From positions 711,075 through 775,074 of the forward strand of contig PCDI01000005.1 of the NCBI GenBank assembly GCA_002778195.1: a DNA stretch of 64,000 bases. The letters run 5' to 3'. This document shows positions 22,579 through 33,007 of the stretch, piece by piece. Under the pieces are notes generated by a model. The model was not told the origin of the DNA and did no database searches. It saw only the letters and a program-made list of their open reading frames with translations. The stretch's first letter is position 1. Each line of letters starts with the position of its first letter. Origin of the DNA: Raffaelea ambrosiae. Lineage: Eukaryota; Ascomycota; Sordariomycetes; Ophiostomatales; Ophiostomataceae. Position numbers and translations under genes: made by a program.

Positions 22579-23568
22579 ATGTCTTCCGAAAAGAAACACT
22601 ACCTCATCACCGGCGCGGCCGGCATGGTGGGCAGCCAGCTGGCCATCCGTCTGCTGCAAGACCCCAACAACGTCGTGTTCCTCACCGACGTCGTCAAGCC
22701 GCCGATCCCGTCCCGGGCCCGGCACCCGGAAAACGCCCGGGCGCTCGAGGCGGACCTCTGCAACGCCGAGGCGCTGGCCGGCGTGGTGGCCGCGGCGCTG
22801 CCGCTGACGGCCGTGTTTGTCTTCCACGGCGTCATGTCGGGCGCCTCCGAGGCCAGCCCGAGCCTGGCCCTGCGCGTCAACGTCGACGCCACGCGCGCGC
22901 TGCTGCTGCACCTGGCCGCGGCCCAGCGCGGGGTCCGCGTCGTCTACGCCTCCTCCAACGCCGTCTACGGCCCGCCCCTGCCCGACGTCGTCACCGAGGC
23001 CACCACGCCCACGCCCACCGGCGTCTACGGCACCTGCAAGTACATGATGGAGCTGCTCGTCAACGACCTGCACCGCCGCGGCGAGATCGACGCCTTTTCC
23101 GTGCGCTTCCCCACCATCTCCGTGCGCCCGGGCAAGCCCGCGCCCGCCGCCAGCGCGTTTCTGTCCGGCATCATCCGCGAGCCCCTCGCCGGCCTGCCCT
23201 GCCCGCTGCCGCTCGCCGACCGCGCCTTCCGGGCCACGCTCAGCAGCCCCAGCACCGTCGTCGAGAACCTGCTGCGCGTCGCCGCCTGGAAGGCCGACGT
23301 GCTGCCCCACGCGCACCTGCGCGCGCTCAACTTCCCGGGCATCATAGCCAGCGTGCAGGACCTGCTGGACGCGCTGGCGGCCGTGGCCGGCGCGGACAAG
23401 CTGGCGTACGTGCACGACGAGCCGAACGCGGCGTACGAGGCGCTGCTGCGCAGCTGGGCGTGGAACGTGGACTACTCGTTCCCGCTGTCGCTGGGACTGG
23501 TCCAGGACGAGAGCGCGGAGGGACTGGTGCGGGAGTATGTCCAGTACATGGAGGCGGAGAAGTCGTGA
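22579..23568 (+). CDS. NAD-dependent epimerase/dehydratase family, D-erythronate dehydrogenase-like
   Basis: Intronless, 329 residues, extended SDR. The nucleotide-binding loop is GAAGMVG at residues 12-18 and the catalytic YxxxK is in TGVYGTCKYMMELL. The segment RFPTISVRPGKPAPAASAFLSGIIREPLAG closely resembles bacterial D-erythronate dehydrogenases (DenD), which oxidise D-erythronate at C2 in a catabolic route for four-carbon sugar acids. A kinase or decarboxylating partner of that route is not adjacent. I am sure of the SDR class and moderately sure of the DenD-like subgroup. Confidence 0.85.
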   Translation: MSSEKKHYLITGAAGMVGSQLAIRLLQDPNNVVFLTDVVKPPIPSRARHPENARALEADLCNAEALAGVVAAALPLTAVFVFHGVMSGASEASPSLALRVNVDATRALLLHLAAAQRGVRVVYASSNAVYGPPLPDVVTEATTPTPTGVYGTCKYMMELLVNDLHRRGEIDAFSVRFPTISVRPGKPAPAASAFLSGIIREPLAGLPCPLPLADRAFRATLSSPSTVVENLLRVAAWKADVLPHAHLRALNFPGIIASVQDLLDALAAVAGADKLAYVHDEPNAAYEALLRSWAWNVDYSFPLSLGLVQDESAEGLVREYVQYMEAEKS

Positions 23569-24040
23569 CGAAAGGAGGCAATGCGAGTCAGCCGCTCTGT
23601 ACACTAGTCATAGAACATTGCATAGCTTGTTGGCGTGGAAAAGAAAAAAAACAAAAACAAAGCACCCGCAAATTGAAGAAAAGGAGAAGACGTGAAGGCG
23701 TGAAGGCGTGAAGGCGTGAAAACGTGAATGCGTAGACGTGAAGAGTTGACTTGCAAAGCCTCTGAAGAACCACAAACTCCACTACACTCCACCAACGACA
23801 GCACTGAAATCCAGCCAATCCCTGTACACCGGCCGCTGATGAGCACTTGAGCCCTAACACGCCTATACGACGCTAACCCCGATTCTGCCGGGTCTGACCG
23901 CCCACCCCACCTTCACTGCCAGCATCACAGTTGCGACTGGGGGGGGGCAAACCGCCACCAAAAGACATCACCAGGTCCAGAGCCAGACCACGACACAACA
24001 TCGATTCGAGGACCTGCGCACCCAGACACTCGCATCAGCC
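23569..24040. other. Intergenic region
   Basis: 3' flank of the epimerase gene with an octamer repeat (listed separately) and the promoter of SRP54. No gene. Confidence 0.5.
23691..23743 (+). repeat. Tandem octamer CGTGAAGG
   Basis: Three perfect tandem copies of CGTGAAGG are followed by diverged copies (CGTGAAAA, CGTGAATG) and a final CGTGAAG. Confidence 0.85.
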
Positions 24041-25828
24041 ATGGTTCTTCAGGATCTTGGTCGCCGCATCAACGCGGCCGTGTCCGATTTGACACGGGCG
24101 CCGAACATTGACGAGAAGGTGCGTCGAGGAAGAAAAAAAAAGAATGAAAAAGAGAAAAAGAAATCCGCGAGAAGAGACAAGAGACAAATGTTGGGGGAAA
24201 GGATGGACGTGGTCGCTCTTTTGAGGCTACGGACAGACAAATCTAACTCGCTCCCTTCTCCTCCCACCTTCTAGGCCTTCGATTCCATGCTCAAGGAAAT
24301 CGGCAATGCCCTCGTCGAAGCCGACGTCAACGTCAAGCTGGTCGCCCAACTGCGCAAATCCATCAAGACGGCCGTCAACCTGAAGGACATCCCGCCCGCG
24401 GTCAACAAGAAGCGACTGATCCAAAAGGCCGTCTTTGACGAGCTCGTCCGCCTCGTCGATCCCCATGCCGAGCCGTTCAAGCCCAAGAAGGGCAAGAGCA
24501 ACGTCATCATGTTTGTCGGTCTGCAGGGCGCCGGCAAGACCACGTCGTGCACCAAGCTCGCGCGCCACTACCAGAGCCGCGGCTTCAAGGCCTGTCTGGT
24601 GTGCGCCGACACGTTCCGCGCCGGCGCCTTTGACCAGCTGAAGCAGAACGCCACCAAGGCCAAGATCCCCTACTACGGCTCGCTGACCGAGACCGACCCG
24701 GCCGTGGTCGCGCGCGACGGCGTGGACAAGTTCAAGAAGGAGCGCTTCGAGATCATCATTGTGGACACATCCGGTCGCCATCGCCAGGAGTCGGCGCTCT
24801 TCCAGGAAATGGTCGACATCCAGGCCGCCGTGCACCCGGACGAGACCATCATGGTCCTCGACGCCACCATTGGCCAGCAGGCCGAGGCCCAGGCCAAGGC
24901 CTTCAAGGAGGCCGCCGACTTTGGCGCCATCATCATCACCAAGACCGACGGCCACGCCCGCGGCGGCGGCGCCATCTCGGCCGTCGCCGCGACGCACACG
25001 CCCATTGTGTTTCTGGGCACGGGCGAGCACATGCTGGACCTCGAGCGGTTCGCGCCGCAGCAGTTCGTGCAGAAGCTGCTGGGCATGGGCGACATGGCCG
25101 GGCTGGTGGAGCACGTGCAGTCGCTCAAGCTGGACCAGAAGGACACCATCAAGCACATCACGGAGGGCATCTTCACGGTGCGCGACCTGCGCGACCAGCT
25201 GCAGAACATTATGAAGATGGGGCCCCTGTCCAAGATGGCCGGCATGATCCCGGGCATGAGCGGCATGATGAGCGGCATGGACGACGAGGAGGGCAGCGCC
25301 AAGCTCAAGCGCATGATCTTCATCTGCGACTCCATGACCGACAAGGAGCTCGACTCGGACGGCAAGCTGTTCTTGGAGCAGCCAGCGCGCATGACCCGCG
25401 TCGCCCGCGGCTCCGGCACGTTTGTGCGCGAGGTCGAGGACCTGCTGACCCAGCAGCGCATGATGGCCGGCATGGCCAAGAAGATGGGCGGCAACATGAA
25501 GAACATGCAGCGCGCCCAGTCGGCCATGGCCGGGCCCAACAAGCAGCAGCAGCTGGCGGCCATGCAGAAGCGGATGCAGAGCATGGGCGGCGCCGGCGCC
25601 GCCGGCGCCGGCGGCCTGGGTGGCATGATGCCGGACATGGGCAGCCTGATGAAGATGCTGGGCGGCGGTGGTGGTGCCGGCGGCGGTGGCATGCCGGGGA
25701 TGCCGGACATGGGCGGCATGGACATGCAGAGCATGATGCAGCAGATGCAGCAGATGGGCATGGGCATGCCAGGGGGTGCCGGCGGTGCCGGTGGCGGAGG
25801 AGGAGGCCGCGGTGGCCGGAGGAGATGA
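24041..25828 (+). CDS. SRP54: Signal recognition particle 54 kDa protein (SRP54)
   Basis: GTPase subunit of the signal recognition particle, 543 residues, that binds signal peptides and SRP RNA and docks to the SRP receptor at the ER. A 26-codon first exon (24041-24118) is joined to 24275-25828. The N domain opens with VLQDLGRRINAAVSDL; the G domain has GLQGAGKTT at residues 108-116, DTSGRHRQE and TKTDGHARGGGA. The M domain is rich in methionine (repeated MGM, MMQQMQQM) and ends in a Gly/Arg-rich tail. The exon-1 and exon-2 split after the N-domain helix is common in ascomycetes. Identification is certain. Confidence 0.97.
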
Positions 25829-26215
25829 GGAGAGGGAAAGAGATGGGGGGGATATTGGGGTTCTTTTTAATTCACCTAGGAGATTTTCACTCTTGTCCAC
25901 AGACCTCGTTACGGATGGTCTTTAAGAGAGGAAAAGCAGCACATCATGCGTTGGCGTTTGGGGTGTTGAGGTCACGTTGGGATCATGGCCTTTATGGTTT
26001 ATCAATGTAAATTGTTTCGTTACCTTGACAGAAAAAAAAAAAAGAGATGCTGCTTGAAAGCAGTCTACAAGAGGGAAGATACGAAGAACAATGAATCATA
26101 CCAAAAAAAAAAAAAAAAATCAAAGAAATCAGAGCACAAAGCAAAAAAATAAAAATAAATAAATATACAAGCCACAGAACTTGAGCAAACACAGCCATGA
26201 GAACTCGTGGTCGTC
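25829..26215. other. Convergent 3' spacer
   Basis: Shared terminator region between SRP54 and the repeat-rich protein gene; contains A-rich runs near 26030 and 26102-26160. No gene. Confidence 0.5.
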
Positions 26216-28410
26216 CTACCAGTCAGAGCTGAAGTCTGTCTCCTGGTAGGTGTCCACCTCGGCATAGGTATCCGTTTCCTAGTATATGTTAGTAATCCGT
26301 AGCAGATGGATTCAAATTCTTGCCAAACCATGCGTACCGCGAACGTGTCTGTCTCTACGTTGGCCGAGTAGTCCGTCGTGGCGTACACGTCGGTCTCTGC
26401 GCATGCCGCATAGCTGGTGTCGACATAGCTGGTATCGTAGGTGTTGGTGTCGACATAGGTGGTGTCCACGTAGGTGTTATCCACGTAGGTGTTGTCCACA
26501 TACGTGTTGTCCACATACGTGTTGTCCACATACGTGTTGTCCACCACAGTTGTGTCGACGTACGTATTGTCCACCACAGTCGTGTCAACATACGTATTGT
26601 CCACCACCGTCGTCGTCGACGCGCCGTAGTAGCCCACACCACCACCGGTATGGTACCCACTCCCCGCCAGAGCCTCCTGCGCCATCTGGTGCTCCATCTT
26701 TTTCTTTTCCTGCGAGCCCCATTTCTCCAGCTTCTCCTCGCCCTTGACCGCCAGCACACCCGCCGCCAGGCCACCCACCATGCCCATGCCCACCTTTTGC
26801 CCGGACGTGAGCTTGCTGAAGAAGCCCTGCTTCTTGGGTGGCTGCGTGGCCGCGGCACCGGTGGGCGGCGGCGGGTATCCAGGAGCACCAGGAGCGCCAG
26901 GAGGACGGGGAGCACCCGCTGGATACGCTGCAGCCGTGCCACCAGCGTAGGCCGCGGCAGCACCGGCAGCACCAGCATAGGGTGCCTGTCCATAGGGCGG
27001 TGCGCCGGGCGGCATACCGGGGACTCTTTGTTGGCCGGGCGGCACGGCTCCCCGGCCGGCGTGGCCTGCAGCAGCAGCAGGAGGAGGAGGAGGAGGACCG
27101 CCGCGGCCGGCCTGGATGGCCACAGGCGCACCACCCGCTGTGCCGTAAGGCGGCTGGCCCGGAGCACCGGCGTACGGCGGCTGCTGTCCAGCCTGTGGTG
27201 GGCCACCGGCAGCACGCTGGACACCGGGGGCACCAGCGGCATAGCTGGCTGCCGCACCAGCAGCTCCGGCGAGGTAGCCAGCAGCAGCGCCAGGGGCAGC
27301 AGCAGCAGTGACGGGCGGGCCGGCCGCCCGTTGCTGCCCAGGAGGTACCTGCCCCGGGGCATACGATGCCGCTGCACCGGGCGTCGTGCCAGGAGGCCCC
27401 GTCACGGCAGGACTTCCCGGAGCCCCGGGAACAGATCCAGGTGTGCCGGGCGCTGGCTGGTGCGCCAGAGGAGGCGGCTGGCCGGCCACAGCGGGTGTGC
27501 TGCCTGGCTGCATGTACGGCGGATGCGCAGCCGGCGGCGTGCTCTGGGCAGGCGGACCGCCGGCCACTGGGGCACGCTGGGCGCCCGGGCTGGGGGTTCC
27601 GTAGGCCGGCTGGCTGGTGGGCGGTTGGGGTGTCGTGGTGGCATAGGACGGCGGCCCCGGTGTGGGCACGGGCGAGGCATAGGCAGGCTGCGCGGTCACG
27701 GGAGGAGGCGCGGTCGCGTAAGGGGGCTGCTGCGATGCTGCCGGAGAGGGGGCACCGTAGGGCGGCTGGCTCGACGGAGGCGTGGCAGCCGGGGCGCCAT
27801 ACAGAGGCTGGGTGGCCGGCGGCGGCGCAGGAGCCGTCGGAGCACCGGCATAATACGGTTGGCTCGTGGCGGGAGGAGAGGAAGCAGGCGCCGCTGTGTA
27901 GGCCGGTTGGTAGCCTGTAGTCGGCGTGGGAGCGGCTCCATAGGCAGGCTGCGTCGTGGGCGGTGGTCCATACGATGGCTGTCCCGGAGGAGGAGCCTGG
28001 GGAGGAGGTGAAGCGTATTGTCCTCCAGTATAATGCTGCTGGGGCGGTGGCTGGCTAACCGGAGGTGCATCAGGAGGCGGAGGCGGAGGGTACGACTGGT
28101 AGCCAGGCTGCTGCTGTTGCTGCTGCTGCGGAGGTGGTGGTGGTGGTGGTGAGCTGTAGCCAGGATGACCATACGGTGCCTGTGTGGGCGGCGGCGGCGG
28201 CGGCCCTCCTGAGATGCTCATGGTGGACATGGCCGCCGACAGCGGGTCGTGGCCAGCAGGCGGCTGGCCATACTGAGGCTGCTGGGGCTGCTGGGGCTGC
28301 TGGGGCTGCTGGCCAGGGGGGGGGTACTGCTGGTATTGCGGCTGGCCGTATCCGCCCGGCAGAGGGGGGTGTCCATAGGCTTGGTAGGACATGTCTTTGG
28401 ACTCTGGCAT
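26216..28410 (-). CDS. Pro/Gln/Ala-rich protein with C-terminal TYVDN repeats, uncharacterised
   Basis: Two exons (26338-28410 and 26216-26278) give 711 residues. Residues 1 to about 520 are a low-complexity Pro/Gln/Tyr/Ala/Gly region with many PPYG/PAYG-like units, suited to disorder or phase separation. A short conserved-looking block follows: KKQGFFSKLTSGQKVGMG and MVGGLAAGVLAVKGEEKLEKW, the second resembling a glycine-zipper or weak membrane segment. The next region carries about eight tandem units of TYVDN/TVVDN, then an acidic Tyr/Thr tail ending DFSSDW. The start at 28410 and the one at 28392 (MSYQAYGH) are both possible. Similar Pro-rich proteins with a KKxGFFxKL motif exist in fungi but I know no function. 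Only the middle block is likely to fold. Confidence 0.72.
26445..26615 (-). repeat. 15-base coding minisatellite (TYVDN units)
   Basis: A 15-base unit, read on the minus strand as AC-TAT/TAC-GTG/GTA-GAC-AAC type codons, is repeated about eight to ten times with synonymous and Thr/Val changes. Some adjacent copies are identical at DNA level, indicating recent expansion. Confidence 0.8.
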
Positions 28411-30182
28411 GGGCTAGAGACTGAAATAAAATGCTGAAAAGGCAGAGAAAGACGTTTTGGTTACGGCTCAGAGGCGGAGAGAAGATATCATGGGAAATGG
28501 CAACCCTCGCCTCGTCTCAAGATGGGCCACCAAGACAGACTCATCTTGCCGGCAGCGGGGCATGGCCCGCGTTTTAAAGCACTCGCTGTCTGCTCCCATT
28601 GTGAGATGGGGCAGGCAAGGCTCTGTTTCTGTTCTGTTGAGAGGAGGAGTCGTGCATAAGGGCCGGTTTTCTGCGGCTGAAAAACTCACAGGCGTGCATG
28701 TAAGCCAGTGTGCGTTGTTAGGTGGTTTTTGAACTTCACCGATGTGGTTAGAACAAACACAGCATCCAGCCCCACAGCTGCCAATAAGGTTATTCCAGAC
28801 GATAAATACTTGGCCCGCGAAAGCCGGGGGGGGGAAGAAAACCCCCAAACTTGGCCATGGTGCTTGGCGTACAGGACCAAGAAAGTTGCAAGACGGGGGA
28901 AAAAAAGCTTATTTGCAGATGCCCAGACCATCCGATGGATGGAGCAGAACTGACATCTCAGCACCAAAGATTGTTATTTTCTTCAGGTTCACACCGGCAG
29001 GCTTTCCTCCATCCGGCATTCCACCCGCCACCCACCATCCCCAACATATCAAGAGCGGTCTGGATTCCGCCGTCTCCCCGTTAGCGCGGAATATGAGCAC
29101 CACCAAGGTCTCGACGCCAGAGCTGACAGGCAAATCTGCCTCGTCCCCCCCTCCCCTGACGGGCACCTAACGTGAGATTGGTTCGGTGAGATATGCACGT
29201 TCCAGTTGACTCAGGTGTGGCGTCTTTTTGGTGAAGCAAAAACAACCAGACACAAATACCTGAGGTGCAAGGAAAGAGAGGACAAACAAGCAGGGTGGAG
29301 GCTTATGCAGGGATAGTACAAGGCGCTGGATGTCAGCCTCAAGATCGATTCAGTATGAGGACAGACAGGCAACGAGATGTAATACTATGTGCAAGCAGAA
29401 AATGCCGGGATAAATCACGCAGCTGGTCGGCAACTGGACTGGCTACTTTGCCTTGCTAGGAATGGGCAAGTGGGTGTGAAGCTATGCAAGATACTTTTGT
29501 GCAAAGAACGAGAATCAGCCGGCCAGCCAGGAGTTAGTGCGAGCGTCCCGCGACCGTGTCCGTGAAGAGAAGGGGAGAAGGAATGGACCGCTTTTACGTT
29601 TGGGCTCATCCGCGTATCCGCGACCGAAAAAGGGGGGGTATCCAAGGCTGACTTTGGTCTAACAAGTGTACAGTATGAGGCAAACTAAAAGGTGTTCAGC
29701 TACGGCACTCCTCTGGGTTGTAAAGAACGAATGATATTGAACCTTGCCAGCTGGTCCAATGCTCTGTGTGGCCATCTATGCCCCATCCAGCACCAGCAAA
29801 CCAGAGTAAGTACATAGTAAAAGGAAAAGGAAAGCCGGAAAGCGAAAGTAAAGGAAAGGAAAAGTTAGGAAAGCAGGCAACCAACAACGACTATCATGAC
29901 AAAGTAAAAAAAATAAAGAACACGCCAAATACAAGAGTCTAAGAAGCCAATATACACAGGGGGTAAAGGAAATGAAAACCATAAATGGCCGGAATACACA
30001 AAATGTCGGAAACGACAGGGGATCGCAGATCTTTCAAGAAGAGAAAATGAAGAAGATAAAATAATAAATATAGATAAAAAAAAAGATAGAAGAGGGAATG
30101 GACCATGGATTTTGCTCGACAACAAGAACCCCTTGTTTCCCTTACTTGCCAGAATCACGCGAGGGAGCCGGCGACCTCTTTT
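28411..30182. other. 1.8 kb intergenic region
   Basis: Promoter of the repeat-rich protein gene and 3' flank of the MFS gene. No frame gives a recognisable product. An A/G-rich segment spans about 29815-30100. Confidence 0.4.
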
Positions 30183-32436
30183 TTACACGTCCATCTCGGA
30201 CTTGCTGTCCAGCTTGTCCAGGGCCTTCTCATCGGCCAGCGTGCGGTCCTTGACCTTGCCGCCCGTCCACATGCGCAGACGCTTGCCAAAGAAGTAGAGC
30301 ACCGGCACGCCCAGAGAAATCACAATGAGCATCTCGGCAAAGATGGCAAACAGGCGAAGAGGGCCGATCTCCTCGCTCCAGGTGGTGACGTTGGACGCGA
30401 GGAAGAACGTGGCAATGACCTTGAGGGAGGAGGCATTGTTGAGGACAGGACTGGGAGGGGTTAGCAGAGAAAGAGAGGGAGGAGAGGGGGAAAAGAAAGA
30501 AGGAGCATTTTCAGAGGGGGGGGGGGATAGGAAAGAAAGAAAAGGGCAAAAGAAAAGGGGACCTACCCAGCCCATTGAGGGTAGCTCTCAACGAGGTACA
30601 CGTTGCTGACGGTCAGCAGGATCAGACTGCCCGAGAGCGTGAGGAACGACCCCAGCAGCAGAATGCTCCAGTGCAGGTTGTTCTGCGACGCCACGCCAAA
30701 GATGAAGCAGCCGGCGATGCCCGAGATGAAGGGCACGGCAAAGTTGGGCAGCAGGTGCTCGGGCTCGCGCTGGCCGCCGTTCATCTTGGTGATCTTGAGG
30801 GCCACCTTGTCGACGAGGAAGCCGCCAAAGATGTAGACGGAGAACGTGGCCAGGATGGAGGGGACCACGGAGATGCCCGTCCACTCGAATGGAATTCTGG
30901 GGGGGGGGGGGGGNNNNNNNNNNNNNNNGGGTTTTTTTTTTTTTTGTTTTTTTTTGTTTTTTTTTTGTTTTTTTTTTTAAGAGAGAGAGACAGAGAGGAG
31001 GGGTGAAACCTACCCAGCTCCCAGCAGAGCAAACGAGGCCGACTGCAGGGTCGCCGAGTTGACCGTCATAAAGGCAATGTTGACGAGCACGACGTAGATG
31101 ACAGTCGGGAACATGGTCGTCCGCAGGGCGTCGATGACGGACCACCCGGCCTCCTTCCACTCGTAGCCGTACTGGAACAGGCCGACATTGGTCCAGGTGG
31201 TGCGCGGGCCGTACGTCTGGGGGTCGAGGCGGGGCCAGTTCTCGCCGGCCACCAGCGGGTACACCTTCTGGCCGCTCAGCTCCTCCTTGGACCGGATCCA
31301 GCGCGTCTCGGGCACAAAGGCAATGACGAGGAGCCAGACGATCACGCCCAGGCCCGACGTGATCCAGTACACCCACCGCCAGGTGTAGTGCGCCGACAGG
31401 TACGGCCCGGCAATGCCGAGCGCCACGATGAACAGGCCCTGGCTGGCAATCACGGCCGCCGTCGCGCGCGCGCGCTGGTGGATAAAGGTCATGTCCTGCA
31501 CAATCAGCGGCAGCAGCGCCTCCACGGCGCCGGCGCCGAGGCCGTGCACCACGCGCGCGGCAATGTGGCTCGTCAGCGACTGGCTCGCGCCGGCCCAGAA
31601 GCCGCCGGCCCACGCGGCCACGCCCGTCAGCAGCAGCACGGGGCGGCGGCCGATGGCCGTCGACAGCGGGATCAGAAAGTAGCTGGCCACGCCGTTGGCC
31701 ACCTGCGGGATCGTGGCCAGCAGCGAGACCTGCATGAGGCTGACCATGGGCGTGACGCCGGGCGGCAGAACCGACAGCGGGTCGGCTCCGGCCGCCTGGG
31801 CGGCCAGCTTGGGGTCCGACAGGATGTCGGCCGGGTTGAGGCCCGAGTATTCGAGGAGAAAGACGGGAAGCAGAGAGCCGACGACGACTTCCGCTGCCAG
31901 GCCCAGAGAACCGACTGTGATGGGTGTGAATAAAATGCATACGGAAGAAGAGGCCCCCTCCTCCACCCCCCCCCAAGAAGAGATGACTTACAAAGACACA
32001 GGACGACGATGGCGGTCCATTTGCGCCATTCGACCAGATTCAGAGGGTCTGCATGTGTGTTAGTGGACGGATCTCTTCGATCTTGGATTGTTCGATACCG
32101 ATGCATTACCCTTGGGATCCGGCGTCGGCATCTATGGGATCCTTGTTAGCCAATGTTCGCCAATACAACCTTCCCCCCCCCATCCTCCTCCTCAGCACGT
32201 ACCGGAATGCATCGAATCTTTCCATTCTCGTACAGCTCGGTGGAGCCGAGCACGACGGCGGGGGCGTCTTCGCTGATGACGGAGGCTCGATCACTGTCCT
32301 GCATGGTCGAGTGTCCTCCGGGAAGCTGGCTCACACGGACGCTGGCCCCCTTTCTCTCGCGTGGGTTGTTCGACGTCTCGAGGAGACTGTTGTGATAAGC
32401 CTGGACCTGCCAGCTGTTGCGAGAGAAACCGTCCAT
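30183..32436 (-). CDS. MFS transporter (DHA1-like), 6 exons, assembly gap in intron
   Basis: Major-facilitator transporter of 603 residues. Exons are 32203-32436, 32110-32131, 31992-32048, 31014-31914, 30567-30896 and 30183-30450; phases close. About 100 hydrophilic residues precede the first helix (DPLNLVEWRKWTAIVVLCL). IPLSTAIGRRPVLLL after helix two, a HGLGAGAVEALLPLIVQDM helix and FVPETRW after helix six fit drug:proton antiporter 1 type transporters. A large loop separates the halves and the C-terminal half is complete, ending with a Lys/Asp-rich tail. A 15-base N gap and long T and G runs fall inside the fourth intron, so the protein is unaffected. The substrate is unknown. Confidence 0.85.
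30914..30928. other. Assembly gap (15 N)
   Basis: Fifteen N bases between a run of at least 13 G and a T-rich run of about 45 bases. It lies in an intron of the MFS transporter gene. Confidence 0.99.
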
Positions 32437-32676
32437 AGTGCCGCGGTTTCTGGGGGGAGGGGGGATGCGTGTGTTGTGCGTACGTGTGTCTTGTCTTTTG
32501 TCGGTATCTTCAGCTTCACCACATCAAACTCTTCCAAAAAAGGGAACTACGCCTCATCGAAACCGGACGTGGCATCCTATATACTGTCCGCTCACGGGCC
32601 CAAGGGACGGCTACTAAGACTGGACGCACGCACATAAGAGATCAGAGCAAGAGATCCCCTGCCAGAGAGAGAGAGA

Positions 32677-32762
32677 GCGACACACACACGCACAAAGCAG
32701 GACTGTACCTCGACTCTTTGCGACACACACACGCACAAAGCAGGACTGTACCTCGACGCTTC
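32677..32762 (+). repeat. Tandem duplication, 43-base unit
   Basis: Two nearly identical copies starting at 32677 and 32720, each beginning GCGACACACACACGCACAAA and ending in CCTCGAC plus variable bases. Confidence 0.9.
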
Positions 32763-32915
32763 GCGCACTACAAAAACTGCTACAAGATGCTACAGGAACA
32801 ACAACAGACGACGATCCTGTGGAGTAATTCTCCGGCACTTGCGCCCCCTTCCTCCCAAGGCTCTGACCGTTGGTCTTTTCTGTCTATCAAGACGCAACTG
32901 GGCTGACACACAGCA

Positions 32916-33007
32916 GCGATCTTTGTTTTATTTTTTCTTCTCACACATTGACTGCCAAGAAGCGCGATCTTTGTTTTATTTTTTCTTCTCACACATTGAC
33001 TGCCAAG
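32916..33007 (+). repeat. Tandem duplication, 48-base unit
   Basis: A 44-base sequence beginning GCGATCTTTGTTTTATTTTT occurs at 32916 and again at 32964, giving a 48-base period with four spacer bases. Confidence 0.9.

Noticed and set aside
22186..23604. 472-codon frame antisense to the DenD-like gene
   Set aside because: Val/Ala/Gly/His-rich shadow; the sense strand has SDR motifs.
24227..25900. 557-codon frame antisense to SRP54
   Set aside because: Shadow of GC-rich codon bias; the His/Leu/Gly-rich product has no recognisable domain while the sense strand is unmistakable SRP54.
26445..26615. CRISPR-like array
   Set aside because: Repeats are contiguous 15-base coding units without spacers, inside an exon of a eukaryotic gene.
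26320..28011. 563-codon frame antisense to the Pro-rich protein
   Set aside because: The sense strand has a good splice junction and conserved block; the antisense product is Arg/Gly repeats mirroring the repeat.
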